Assembly: GCF_963583255.1 (NCBI RefSeq)
Contig: NC_084805.1
Span: forward strand, 12,803,375 to 12,867,374
Length of the DNA: 64,000 bases
Reading direction: 5' to 3'
Origin: Pyrus communis
Taxonomy: Eukaryota; Streptophyta; Magnoliopsida; Rosales; Rosaceae
In this document: positions 1 through 10,197 of the stretch, one piece after another
Layout of the letters: each line of letters begins with the position of its first letter
Numbering within the stretch: the stretch's first letter is position 1
The notes under the pieces: generated by a model
What the model was told of the DNA's origin: nothing
Seen by the model: the letters and a program-made list of their open reading frames with translations, nothing else
The model's database searches: none
Position numbers and translations under genes: made by a program

Positions 1-2
1 TA

Positions 3-2151
3 TGAAATTTCGTCGATACTTTCATATATTACAGGTAATGTAAGAGGCATCTCTATTTTTTCACGTGGGAAATCCTTAGAATTACCACTGCTTAGCTTTC
101 AATTCGCCTCTGACCATCAAATGAAATGTGAATAACCTATCATCCTCTCTTTGAAATAAGAGGAGCTTCTGGTTCTATAGGTGTTTGAAACAATTTTGTC
201 TTCTCCATATTACTATATCTCTAAAGTCAATAATTTTATATGAGGAACTACTGAACTCAATCACTTGTTATCGTTACTCTTCAGTTTTCTGTTGAGGTTT
301 ATCCTGTAGATGTACTCAAATTGGATCAATGATTGATTTCTAGGTTTCATTGTAAACCTAATTGGTTACTTCCAATTACGTAAATTAATAGTTCAAACCG
401 CACTCAAAGGTAGGGCATTTCCCATTATTATAAGAACTTATGTACCATAAACAATGGTATCTCCAATTATATCCACTCTGGGATGTAAAATAGGTCATTT
501 CTCACCACCCCCATAGTGTATGAGACAAATTCATGCATTTCAATTAGGGTTTTATTCTATAGTTAAAGATATAATTTGTGAAAGCAAGTTCATTTGAGCA
601 ACATCTATGTATGCAATTAACAATTAAAGGCGGAATCATGCTTGTATGCACTCAAAAACAAAACTTTACCCATAAAATTCAAGGCCTAGTAGTTGTGGTG
701 AACCAAGATTCAACTCAAATCTTAATGAAAAGAGTTGAGAAACTTTTATACCTTTGAATCACCTCTTTGCTTAGCAAAGGATATTCACCTATGTGAGGGA
801 ATGGGTTATAATTTCCTTTCTATAGCCACTTACATTGAGTGGCATAATTGAAATTAAAACCAATTCTCCCTCACACTCTCTATGGTTGGCCATGTGGGTT
901 CATTAGACTTTCATGCCCTTTGTGTTTTCAAGTTGTCATACAACTTGAGTTATTGGACTTAACATTCAAACCCATTGGGCCTTGAGGCCCAAAATTAACC
1001 CAAGGTCTAAAACGAACTTATTCATTTGATTAATTAACATATTAATTAATCCTAGCCATAAATAATTAAACCATTTAATTATCCTTACTCGTCTCCGTTG
1101 TTTCTTCAATCTCTAGCTTACACGGTGTACGATCCATTAAGTTCCTTTTAGCGAGGTAGTGGGCGATTAGAACTCTTCAAAACGATTATGAATTGAAACT
1201 TGCTTTTCAATTCTCCCTTTAGTGATTATACACATTTAGGGCTTCCACAAACCATGAGTGACACCTAGTAGTAGGTCATGGCTACCTAAGCTAATCAAAA
1301 GAGGTGGAGAACCTATTCAGTTTGGGATTACAATGCAATACCGTCTTTCTCTAATACAATACTCTTGACCACATTGTTTGGTTTGATAGTTTATTCATGT
1401 ATACTATCCAATGTGATTCTCTTACTTATATGATTACCTTCAACGTGATTTGGAACGAATTCCTAAATCCCATTCATACTTTAGCCAGAGATTCTTCATC
1501 ATATCATAGAGTATTTTCCCTCAAACGGTTTAAAGGTTAGAGATCTCTTGTTGTGCATTCACTTGCCTTCATGGCTAAGTAGCTTAACCCCAACTATACC
1601 GTGGACATCCTTTGATGGATTGACCTTGACATAGTCAAAGATCAAGGACCTAACCATAAGACAACTATGATGCCTCAGGTCAAATGACTACTTTGCATTA
1701 TCCCAACCATGAGTTTTCATGTGACATGAGTATGAGAACTCCTTGTTGATCGTGTTCAGTGGACTTATTCTCTATTGAGCACCTACATGCTCGTCTTAGT
1801 GTTAGTCACATCAATGACTCGAGACCAGTCACCTAAGAGAAGGCATAACACATACTGATCTTAACGGACTGTTAATGCCCAATTGGCAATCCTATGATTA
1901 GGAACATTTAGGATATGTATACGAAAGAGAATGGTCTCATGAATCTAACTTCTTTAAATCACATTCTCCCAATTATATATTCCTTAGACTTATCGTTTAA
2001 GCATATAACATTTACATGTGACGGCTTTAAACAATAATCTTTGCCCTTTATATTAAACCAGATTAGTTTAACATGTGAAATGTCCATAAAGTATCATCAG
2101 ATAGTACTAGGGAAGCTAAATTCCTTACCCACTAGGATTACAATTCTAACA
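3..2151 (-). mobile_element. Solo LTR (about 2.15 kb), reverse orientation
   Basis: Read on the - strand the block starts TGTTAGAATTG at 2151 and ends ...CGAAATTTCA at 3, the TG...CA ends of an LTR. The five bases after it, GGTTA at 2152-2156, fit a 5-bp target duplication: the only two bases visible before it, TA at 1-2, match the last two bases of GGTTA. No reading frame of note lies inside, and no gag, pol, primer-binding site or polypurine tract is seen, so it is read as a solo LTR rather than part of a full element. Its length is within the range of large plant LTRs. The left duplication is cut by the window edge, so the solo state is inferred. Confidence 0.6.
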
Positions 2152-2156
2152 GGTTA

Positions 2157-3660
2157 ATATCTAGTCTAAGAGATATGATAGAATTTACACGATCATATTT
2201 CTAAACAAATAGGACTGCAACATATATTGAATTTTAGTGGGATGGTTGTTAAATATTGGTTTATTGACACAATAACTTGGAATTAGGTGTTTTAGTACAT
2301 TGATCATAATTCTAAATATTAATTAATAAATTTTATACTTTTAGGATTGGTGTTGATTGTTTGAGGATTTTATAATGTTAGTTGAGACTTTGAAATAGAT
2401 GCTTGGGTTTTAGAATGAATAATAAGTCCTAAATTTGAATCACCTTCTCTCGTTAGTTAAAAAAGATAGAAATTTTGAAAATTGGAGAAGCCCTAATTCT
2501 CATCCTATTAACTTGATTCAGTTGAATGTCAATCAAATTACTCGAGCCAAATGACTTGACACTAACTTAAAATGTTTGAGTTTATCCTCATATTTTATAA
2601 TTGGAAATTTGTGATCAAGATTGTATTTGCTTCCATACCTTATAAATTATGGATTTTGTTACAATACTTACGTATATTTAACCATCACCATCTCAACTTT
2701 CAGATGGTGATTGTATTAAATACATATATTCATATGTGTATATATTAACCTTCAAATGCTGATTGTATACAATACATGTAAGTATTGTAGCCTCCCATAA
2801 ATTATACTTGAATTTTTCAAAATGCTTTTCATTCCTTGTGAAGAAATGAAAGATAAAAATAATAACACAGGAGTGCTCAAAAGCTAATTAGTGATTTAAT
2901 TCATACGACATTAACCACTTGCTTGGGCATGCTCCACAATGCTTCTTGTAATCTGTAATATTGTTTTTAGGTCATTATTAATCATAGGTCATCCTTGTAA
3001 GAATTATTCACTTAAATCGAAAATTGTTTGTTACTATATTTATTATTGTGAAAATTTCTTGTTTTTATTAATAACACAATGTTTGTCTATTTATTAAGTC
3101 ACAATTAAATAACCAAACGACTTTTGATTTCTATGAGTTTTGCAAAAACACACTAAATTCATTGTGGATGTTCACGCGAGAAAGGCTGTGCTAGAGCGTG
3201 TGGTCAAGGATGGGGGTTCCTATTGATGGAGGAGGGACTCAAGCGATCACAAATGATAGTTAAATACGTCCCAAGTTCGAATCGCCCTCCTCTCCTCAAT
3301 TGGGAAAAAAAAAATAAAAAATAACTTTGGATGCCCTAGTTTTCGTCCTATTAGTTTGATTCAGTTGAATGTCATTCAAATTGACCATGTCAAATGACTT
3401 GACATGAACTTAAGATGTTTGAGTTTATCCTTGTGTCTTATAATTGAAATTTTATGATGAAGGATCAATATTTGTACATTTTTTTTTTTTATCAATTTGA
3501 TTATGTCATTCAAATTAATCGTGTCAAATGACATGACATTAACCTAAAATTTTGAGTTTATCCTTGCATTTATAATTGGAAATTTATGATTAAGATTCAA
3601 CTTTTGTACATTTCTTATCAATTCAATACACTAACCTAAAATGATTGAGTTTATCCTTAT
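2157..3660. repeat. AT-rich intergenic DNA with degenerate ~130-bp repeat units
   Basis: There is no gene here. A unit of about 130 bp recurs in diverged form at roughly 2504-2638, 3345-3480 and 3491-3612. A further unit starts at 3613 but is split by two later insertions (3613-3669, 4336-4353 and 8814-8830), and another copy lies at about 8831-8968. Shared landmarks, in order, are a run like TTCAGTTGAATGTCA, then CAAATGACTTGACA, then TTGAGTTTATCC, then TTATAATTGGAAATTTATG. The copies at 2504 and 8831 are also followed by a similar tail (CCTTGTGAAGAAATGAA), so a larger segment was probably duplicated. Short tracts ending in a B-box-like GTTCGAATC followed by A-rich sequence near 3285 and 9433 may be decayed SINE tails. 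Confidence 0.6.
2641..2806. mobile_element. Small MITE-like inverted repeat
   Basis: The two ends of this 166-bp stretch pair as imperfect inverted repeats over about 35 bp: TATAAATTATGG...TACAATACTTACGTAT on the left, and ATACATGTAAGTATTGTA...CCATAAATTATA on the right. A second hairpin (ACCATCACCATCT with AGATGGTGATTGT) lies inside. It has no coding capacity. The target duplication is unclear; TA is possible at both edges. The superfamily cannot be assigned by eye. Confidence 0.5.
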
Positions 3661-3669
3661 ATCTTATAA

Positions 3670-4326
3670 GGGTTGTTTTATTGGCACCCCATATATTGAT
3701 GAATACACCCCACATAAAATTTAAATATCAAATGCCTTGTATGCTCTAATATGAAATGACTTACATACCCTAATTCTTATTTCTCTCACCACTTTGATTT
3801 TTGGGTTATTCTAATCATCCAGTTCTAAAAATTTGCCAACAATTTCATCCGGGTTTTGTTCAAGTTGATTAAAAGACCTATTTAATTTTTGGGAAATTTT
3901 GGTGTTTGAATATGTGGGGTGCTGTCAAAAATGGTGACAGAAAATTTGGGGTTGTTGCAAGCACTATGTATTGGACCATGTTAATGGAGCATTCATGCAT
4001 ACAAAAAAGACAAGCCTCAATTTTTCTTCCCAGAAAGCTGCTTTTCTCAGAGAAGGGGTTTTCAGGAGGCCTTGAGATGAGCAGCTTCTTAGTGCATTGC
4101 CTCCTAAGAGTCACAATTTAAGAGTTGCATTTCTAGTTTCGAAATTGGTTTCTCCTCGGATATGCTCTGGTATGATAGCAAGCGGGGTGTGAGGGTAATT
4201 TGTGTGAGTAAATGAGATATATTAAGATAATGTTTAGTTTAAAAAGTAAGTGTGGGGTTTTTTTTTTTTTTTTTCCAGTATGTGAGGTGTAAATAGCAAT
4301 TTGTGGGGTGCTAATAAAAAAAAACC
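3670..4326. mobile_element. MULE-type MITE with 9-bp target duplication
   Basis: This non-autonomous DNA element is 657 bp long. Its ends are inverted repeats: GGGTTGTTTTATTGGCACC on the left and, read from the other strand, GGTTTTTTTTATTAGCACC on the right, with similarity continuing for about 45 bp (both arms go on to a CACCYCACA motif). It is flanked by a perfect 9-bp direct repeat, ATCTTATAA, at 3661-3669 and 4327-4335. A 9-bp duplication and long GC-poor inverted ends are typical of Mutator-like elements. The insertion splits one of the local ~130-bp repeat units, which reads continuously if the element and one duplicate are removed. Two short ORFs inside do not resemble a transposase. 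Confidence 0.8.
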
Positions 4327-5261
4327 ATCTTATAATTGGGAATTTATCATTAAGGGGGTGTATTCAATTAGGATTCTGAGAGAGTTTAGAGAATTAATAA
4401 TTCTAGGGCTATTCAATTAGAAATTTAAAAGATTTTATAAAAATTTTGGTGTATTCAATTGAGATTCTTAAAGATTTCTTACAATTCCCTATAAATTTAG
4501 GTGTATTCAACTGTTACTTTTTGAAAGTCTCTAAAAGTTTAGGTGTATTGAAAAAGGAATTGGATTTGAGTGGATTTGTGATTTGGTGGATTTTGGAGGA
4601 TTTCAAGGTGATATGTATAAATACCAAAGAGATTGGCAAATCTCACCTCAACCCTAGAAACTTTGAGAGATTTTGAGCATGCTGCTCTCTGCTCCAGAGA
4701 ATGTTTTCTCCGGTCTCCGTCCCGTCATTTCAAATTCTTTGCGAAGGTACAATCTTTCTTCCTCTGCAACTTCTTCCCATTGTTTCGAATATTGTAAGCC
4801 TCCTGTTGTTCTTCACCTGCTTCGATTCTAGGGTGTCCTTGTTGTGTAATATTACTTTTGTGCTCGTTTGTGGTATAGGATTATGGGTTTTGTTTCTATT
4901 TTTTTGGGTTTTTTTTTTTTTTCAACGATTTGTTTATTTTTAGGGGTTTATTTGGTTGGCATTGTTATATGTTCTGTGGGGTTTTTTTATTTTTTTTTTC
5001 TCCAGCGATTTGTTTATCTTTTAGTCTTTTTGTTATATGTCAATCTGTTGTTTATACTATGCTTGTAATCCCTATTAATCAATCTGTTATTATCATGTTA
5101 TGCTTTTTTATGGTCATTATACTTGTTGCGTTAATAATATGTCAATCTGTTGTCCCAATCCTTTTTATAGTCATTTATACTTGTAATCCCTATTATCATG
5201 TTATGCTTTTATTGTCATGTCTCATTGTTTTATTGTAATGCATCATCTAGTAAGATTATAA

Positions 5262-6329
5262 ATGGGAGATTCACAACAAGAAAAGAAAAAAGGAAACTAT
5301 AATCAGTGGTCCGTTCAAGAGAACAACATGTTGAGGCCGTAAACAATGGATGGCATGATGCTAATGGCATAATAAGTAAGCAAACCATAGAAGCCAAAAT
5401 TGTTCCCGCGCTCAATGAAAAACTTGGGTGTAAAAAAACTGAAGATCATGTTACGAACCGTATGAAAACATTGAAGGGTCGATTTCAATCAATTTGCAGC
5501 TTTTTAGACATAGTTCTGGATTTGGTTGGGACCCTGTCACAAAGAAGTTCACAGCTAGTGATGAAGTATGGGAAGGTTTCCTTAGGGTGAGTTTTTTTTT
5601 CTTTCTTTTTCTTTAAAGAATATATTATTTACACATGATGATCGTTCATGTTTATACATTTTTTATTTAACAATTTTATTATGTTTTTATTTTTGCTAGT
5701 CTCACCCAAAGAGTCAAGGTATTCGCAAAGAGACATTTGCAGACTATGAAGATTTGATGACTGCTTTTGGTGACGGAACAGCTAAAGGAAATAACTCGAT
5801 TGGATTGGGCAATGATACTGATGCCACAACATATAGAGTTGAAGAAAGTAGGCCAGTCAGAGTAGACGAATTTCCTCCCTTTGATGAGAACGTCGAGCAA
5901 CTTGATCCATTATTCCAAACGCCGTCCTATGCATCATCTTTCCTAGATGCAAATTCTGAGGCTCCCGCTGCTACACTCGTACCAAAGCTACTTCCAAGGA
6001 AAAGATCTCGACCTGAGTCTGAACCAAAATTAAATGGGACTACCTCTCATATCTTTCTAATGGAAAAAGTTTTTGTTGGAATGGATTCGATTGCTGCAAT
6101 TGCCACTGAAATTCAAGGAATTCATTGCATAATGGCGAAAAGAGAAAAAGATAGAGAAAAAAAAAAAGAAATGGAGAAAAAAGAAGAGGAGAAAAACAAC
6201 AATGTGTGGGATGCTATCAAAGAGACTCCAAATTTGGATTCTCGTAGTCGTTACAAAGCAGTTGCGTTGGTTCAAAAATTAGGAATGAAAAAAGAGTTCT
6301 TGAAAATGACACCAGAAGAACGCTCATAA
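5262..6329 (+). pseudogene. Harbinger ORF1, Myb/SANT-like DNA-binding protein, frameshifted
   Basis: In autonomous plant PIF/Harbinger elements ORF1 encodes a trihelix/Myb-like protein that binds the element and works with the transposase. The ATG at 5262 opens on YNQWSV, the expected N-terminal Trp of the Myb_DNA-bind_3 fold. The frame then breaks near 5300, resumes as EAVNNGWHDANG...KLGCKKTEDHVTNRMKTLKGRF, breaks again at the T-run around 5501-5506, and resumes as SSGFGWDPVTKKFTASDEVW. An intron with GTGAGT at 5587 and TAG at 5697-5699 joins LR to SHPKSQG. Exon 2 (5700-6329) reads through YEDLMTAFGDGTA, SIGLGNDTDA and a Lys/Glu-rich C-terminus to a TAA stop. The two indels make it a pseudogene; without them it would be of normal family length. 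Confidence 0.85.
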
Positions 6330-6934
6330 TGGATAAAATACAGTATGGAGTGAATGCGGTTATTTTAGATTTGTTTACATCTTGGAGTATTTACTTTTGT
6401 TTGATAACATGTTGACTTTGGTTTGGTTATTTCAAATTTGATCTTGGAGTATCTAATTTTTTTGATAATACGTTGACTTTGGTTTAAATGATAGAAGAAG
6501 TAGTTTGTTTATTTGCCCAAGGTATTTTCCCATTCCATTGGTCTTCTTAACATGGAATATTAATGCCATGGTTTGTATAAGTTTCGGTTATTTCCTGAGT
6601 TCTTATTTTTCTGTATTTCGAATTGCAAGGTGTGGTACTAGTTTGAATTGGCTTTGATTATCTCGTTCTGTATTTCCTTAGCTAACAAATGAACAGAGAC
6701 TATATACTAAATGAATAATCGACCATTAAAAGCTACGATGTTGAACAGTTGGTTGCTTGATTCATGTTGTGAAAGCAAAATCATGTATTGTGCTTCGATA
6801 TTTCCCCACTACTTATCTTTTGATATCCTGCAGAGGAATGAGTTATTTGCATGAGAAGTAGTTTGTTTCTTTACCTTTCTCTCTATTATGTTCTAATGGA
6901 TATAGTTTTGTTTTTTTAGGTGATTCTTTATATA

Positions 6935-8334
6935 ATGTCTGAAAACATGTCTGAAGAGGAAATGGAAAGAGAAGATGAAGAATATCATGAAGCCATTAAG
7001 TTACTATTGATGGCAGTACAAGCAATAGTTCAAGTGCTAAATGCGTTAATGGTTATTATACATGATGATCATATTGAACGTCCATTGGCTCGACGACCTA
7101 TTAGTAGAACTGGATACGATTATATTAACAAGGTATTGAATGGGGATCCTCAAGAATTTCGAGTGCTATATAGGATGTATCCGGATGTTTTCTTAAAGCT
7201 ATGTGACGTCCTTACGGAAAAGGTGCATTTGAAGGGTACAAGATTTATTTGTATTGAAGAAATGGTTGCTACATTTCTACTCACTATTGGTCAAAATTCT
7301 TGATATTGCCAAACTCGGGACGCATTTCGGCGGTCACATTTTACAAGCAGCAAAAATTTCAACAACGTTTTGAAGGCCTTGAACACAATTGCACCAGATT
7401 TGATGGTCCAACCTAGATCCACGGTGCCTACTAAAATAAGAGAAAGTACAAGATTTTACCCTTATTTTAAGGTTAGTAATTAGTACTTATCTTAACCATG
7501 TCCTGGTTAAACTGGTTTCATAAACATATTCTTAGCTATGTATTGACTCTTATAATTATTTTAGGATTGTGTTGGAGCTATTGATGGAACACATATACCA
7601 GCAATGGTATTGGGACCGGAAGTAGCAAGCTATTGTGATCGTCATGGTAAAATATCACAAAATGTATTAGCTGCTTGTAACTTTGATTTGGAATTCATAT
7701 ATATTCTTAGCGGATGGGAGGGTTCAACTCATGACTCCAAACTATTACATGATGCTGTATCAAGGAGGAATGGACTTAAAATGCCAGAAGGTTTGTATTC
7801 ATTCATTTATTTATTTATTTACACTAGGATGTACCATAAATAATAACTTTATGTGTTTTAATTTTAGGTAAATTTTTTCTAGTGGATTGTGGATTTGCAA
7901 ATCGTCGTCAAATTTTAGCACCGTTTCGAGGTGTTCGATATTATCTCCAAGATTTTGCTGGTAATGATCGTGACCCTGTAAATGCGAATGAGTTGTTCAA
8001 TCTTCGACATGCTTCCTTGAGAAATGTAGTGGAGAGGATATTTGGTGTATTCAAATCTCGATTCACAATTTTTAAGTCTGCACCTCCATTTCCAATTAAA
8101 ACACAAGCAGAGTTAGTGTTAGCTTGTGCAGGGTTGCATAACTTTCTTCGTAAGGAGTGTCGTTCTGATGAATTTCCAATCGAACTAGAAGATGATGAAT
8201 CTGAAGATGAAGAAAATGATGATGAACTAGGTAATCAAACTCAAGAGCAACAACGACAGATTGCTAATGCATGGAGAGCTGGCATAGCTACAAATATGTG
8301 GACAGATGCTGTGAATGATAGCATTCAAAGATGA
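6935..8334 (+). pseudogene. Harbinger DDE transposase, one premature stop
   Basis: This is a HARBI1-like DDE nuclease (DDE_Tnp_4 family), which would cut the element's ends. Three exons can be read: 6935-7471, 7565-7790 and 7868-8334, separated by short introns with GTTAGT...TTTTAG and GTTTGT...TTTTAG ends. All three expected acidic residues are visible: D in GAIDGTH, D in GSTHDSKLL and E in NVVERIFG. The only defect seen is TGA at 7301-7303, where the family normally has a basic residue, so a C-to-T change of CGA is the simple explanation. The frame is open on both sides of it. An acidic C-terminal tail (DDESEDEENDDE) precedes the stop at 8332-8334. The start ATG at 6935 is chosen over a later in-frame ATG by position only. 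Confidence 0.9.
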
Positions 8335-8810
8335 GAAATAGAGAATTAATTGTTTTTACGAATTGGAGTATGCAAACACCTTGAGAGCAGCGATATAACC
8401 TCGGACTTCACATGACGTAAGTTGCTTAATGTGTGTATGAAATTACATGGCACGGTGACAGCTAATATGGAAGTAGGGCCAAATTGGGTCAAGGTTGTAT
8501 ATCTATATAGACTTGTTGTCACCTTTGATACCTAGTTGAAAATATTGGATGTAAACTTAGTATTGCGATTTGGTATTAGTAGGATGACAATTTTGGCTCG
8601 TAATGAGAAGGAAAGTGTTGATCAAATTCTTTACAATTCTCTAACCCCATGTAAAGAATTATCTCACAATTTATGTGAATTCTCTGGAAGTTATAATTAA
8701 TTCACTCAAAATGTATGGGAATTCATTTTTTTTTCTCTCTCAAACTCTCTCAAATTCTATAGATTTAAATTCCCTGAAACTCTCTAAGAATCATAATTGA
8801 ATACACCCCC

Positions 8811-9690
8811 AAAGATTCAATATTTGTACATTCCTAAGTTTAACGTCATTCAATTAACCGTGTCAATTGATTTGATTCTAACCTAAGAAGTTTGATTTTA
8901 TCCTCAATCTTATAATTGGAAATTTATGGTTAAGATTTCATATTTGTAATTCTTTATCAAATACATTTGAATGTTGGCAAAAACGAAAAAGTTTCATGAT
9001 TTTTCAAAATACTTTTACACCTTGTGAAGAAATGAACAAGTAGAAGAATAGGAAAGATTGAGACTTATTTATTCATGAATAGCTCTTTAAAGAAAAGGTT
9101 CTAGTTCGATCCACTAGATGATGATGATGATGATTCTGGCATCTCATTGTCCTCGTTGTTTCATTTTATAATTTTTTATTCTAAGCATATAAGAAACAAA
9201 TTGTCATTCACGCCTTCTGCCCGCTATCCCCGCTAGCACCGTTTCTTCCTTGTTGTTGTTAAAACAGTAATTAAAAATTAACTAAATTAACGAAATTTCA
9301 AAATAATAATCCGACGACTTATATAAATTGCAACACATCACATCCGTAATTTAAACTCGCAATAATATAAATATCAAAATTAGAGCATATCTCGAACTAG
9401 TTCAACTTTTTAATAATATTTCAACATATTTAAGTTCGAATCATCCTTCTCCACTTAAAATAAAAAATAAAAAAAATAAAAAAATCACAACTTGAAAAAT
9501 ATGGTGTGCCAAAATTTTCGTGTAACAGATAAATAGCTCCGGAGCCCCACACATGAGTGCCCTTTGTACACGTCACTGCCATATCAGAGCACAACGGAAA
9601 TTGCATGTCACTCTTGGCCAGCAAGGCCTGAAACGGATTTTTCGTGTCGATCCGCAAAAATCCCAAGTGGACGCTAGAGAGCTGCGACCA
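8811..9690. other. Intergenic, no gene seen
   Basis: This stretch continues the degenerate ~130-bp repeat (to about 8968), then an A-rich tract after TAAGTTCGAATCATCC near 9431 that resembles a SINE 3' end. From about 9480 to 9690 the base composition becomes less AT-rich as the TRB gene's promoter region is approached. No convincing ORF is present. Confidence 0.5.
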
Positions 9691-10197
9691 ACCGGTTCAA
9701 CTTCCCCGGACCCTCTAAACTGAATTCATATCAAATCACAGAGCCCTGACCACCGAATTGAATTTAAACTTGGCAATCGAATTCATATTGAAATTCGATG
9801 AATCAGACGCCGATTTCTGGTAACTTTCCGTATTGCTTCGTGTAATTTCGATTCTTATTGTCTGGATTCTTGAGTTTTCGAGGTGATTTGAACAAATTCG
9901 TGACATTTGATTGGGAAATTGAAATGTATTGGGTTTCCCTTTTGAATAAATGCTGGGAATTTAGGTTTTGTTGTGTTTCTGTGGTATGGAAATTTCACGT
10001 TCGGCTGTTGTATTTTGCTATGGATGCTTTTAGCCTTTTAGCGTATGAATAATAATAATAATAATAATTACTGGTGTTCGTTTACACTGCTTTTCAGTTT
10101 TGAACGTTTAGTGGTGTTTGTTTTTCGATTTTTGATGTGTTTACTTATGTCGATTTGCAGATTGATTCTGTGGCGGAGTTCCTCTGTGTTACCCCAT
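9690..10197 (+). promoter_or_regulatory. Probable 5'UTR of the TRB gene with a leader intron
   Basis: Sequence just before the TRB start has the look of a split leader. A possible donor (CTG|GTAACT) lies at 9820 and a good acceptor (CGATTTGCAG) ends at 10160, giving a 341-bp leader intron, with 10161-10197 as the second leader exon before the ATG at 10198. An in-frame upstream extension exists but begins inside the intron-like sequence and has no Myb-family similarity. The transcription start cannot be placed from sequence alone. Confidence 0.5.

Larger units (their letters stand above)
4354..8810 (+). mobile_element. PIF/Harbinger transposon, near-complete (4.46 kb)
   Basis: The 34-bp terminal inverted repeats start GGGGGTGTATTCAATT and differ at two positions (4354-4387 against 8777-8810). 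The left flank is TAA (4351-4353) and the right flank AAA (8811-8813), best read as a TAA target duplication with one later change; TWA triplets are typical of this superfamily. The GGTGTATTCAA motif recurs near 4450 and 4500 as a subterminal repeat. Inside, in the same orientation, are a Myb/SANT-type ORF1 (5262-6329) and a DDE transposase (6935-8334). Outside the ORFs, 4388-5261, 6330-6934 and 8335-8776 hold no further genes. Removing the element restores the host ~130-bp repeat unit. ORF1 has two frameshifts and the transposase one stop, so the copy is probably inactive but young. Confidence 0.9.

Noticed and set aside
4701..5238. Hydrophobic + strand ORFs rich in Phe, Leu and Val
   Set aside because: They lie in the T-rich leader of the Harbinger element, have no family features, and overlap each other.
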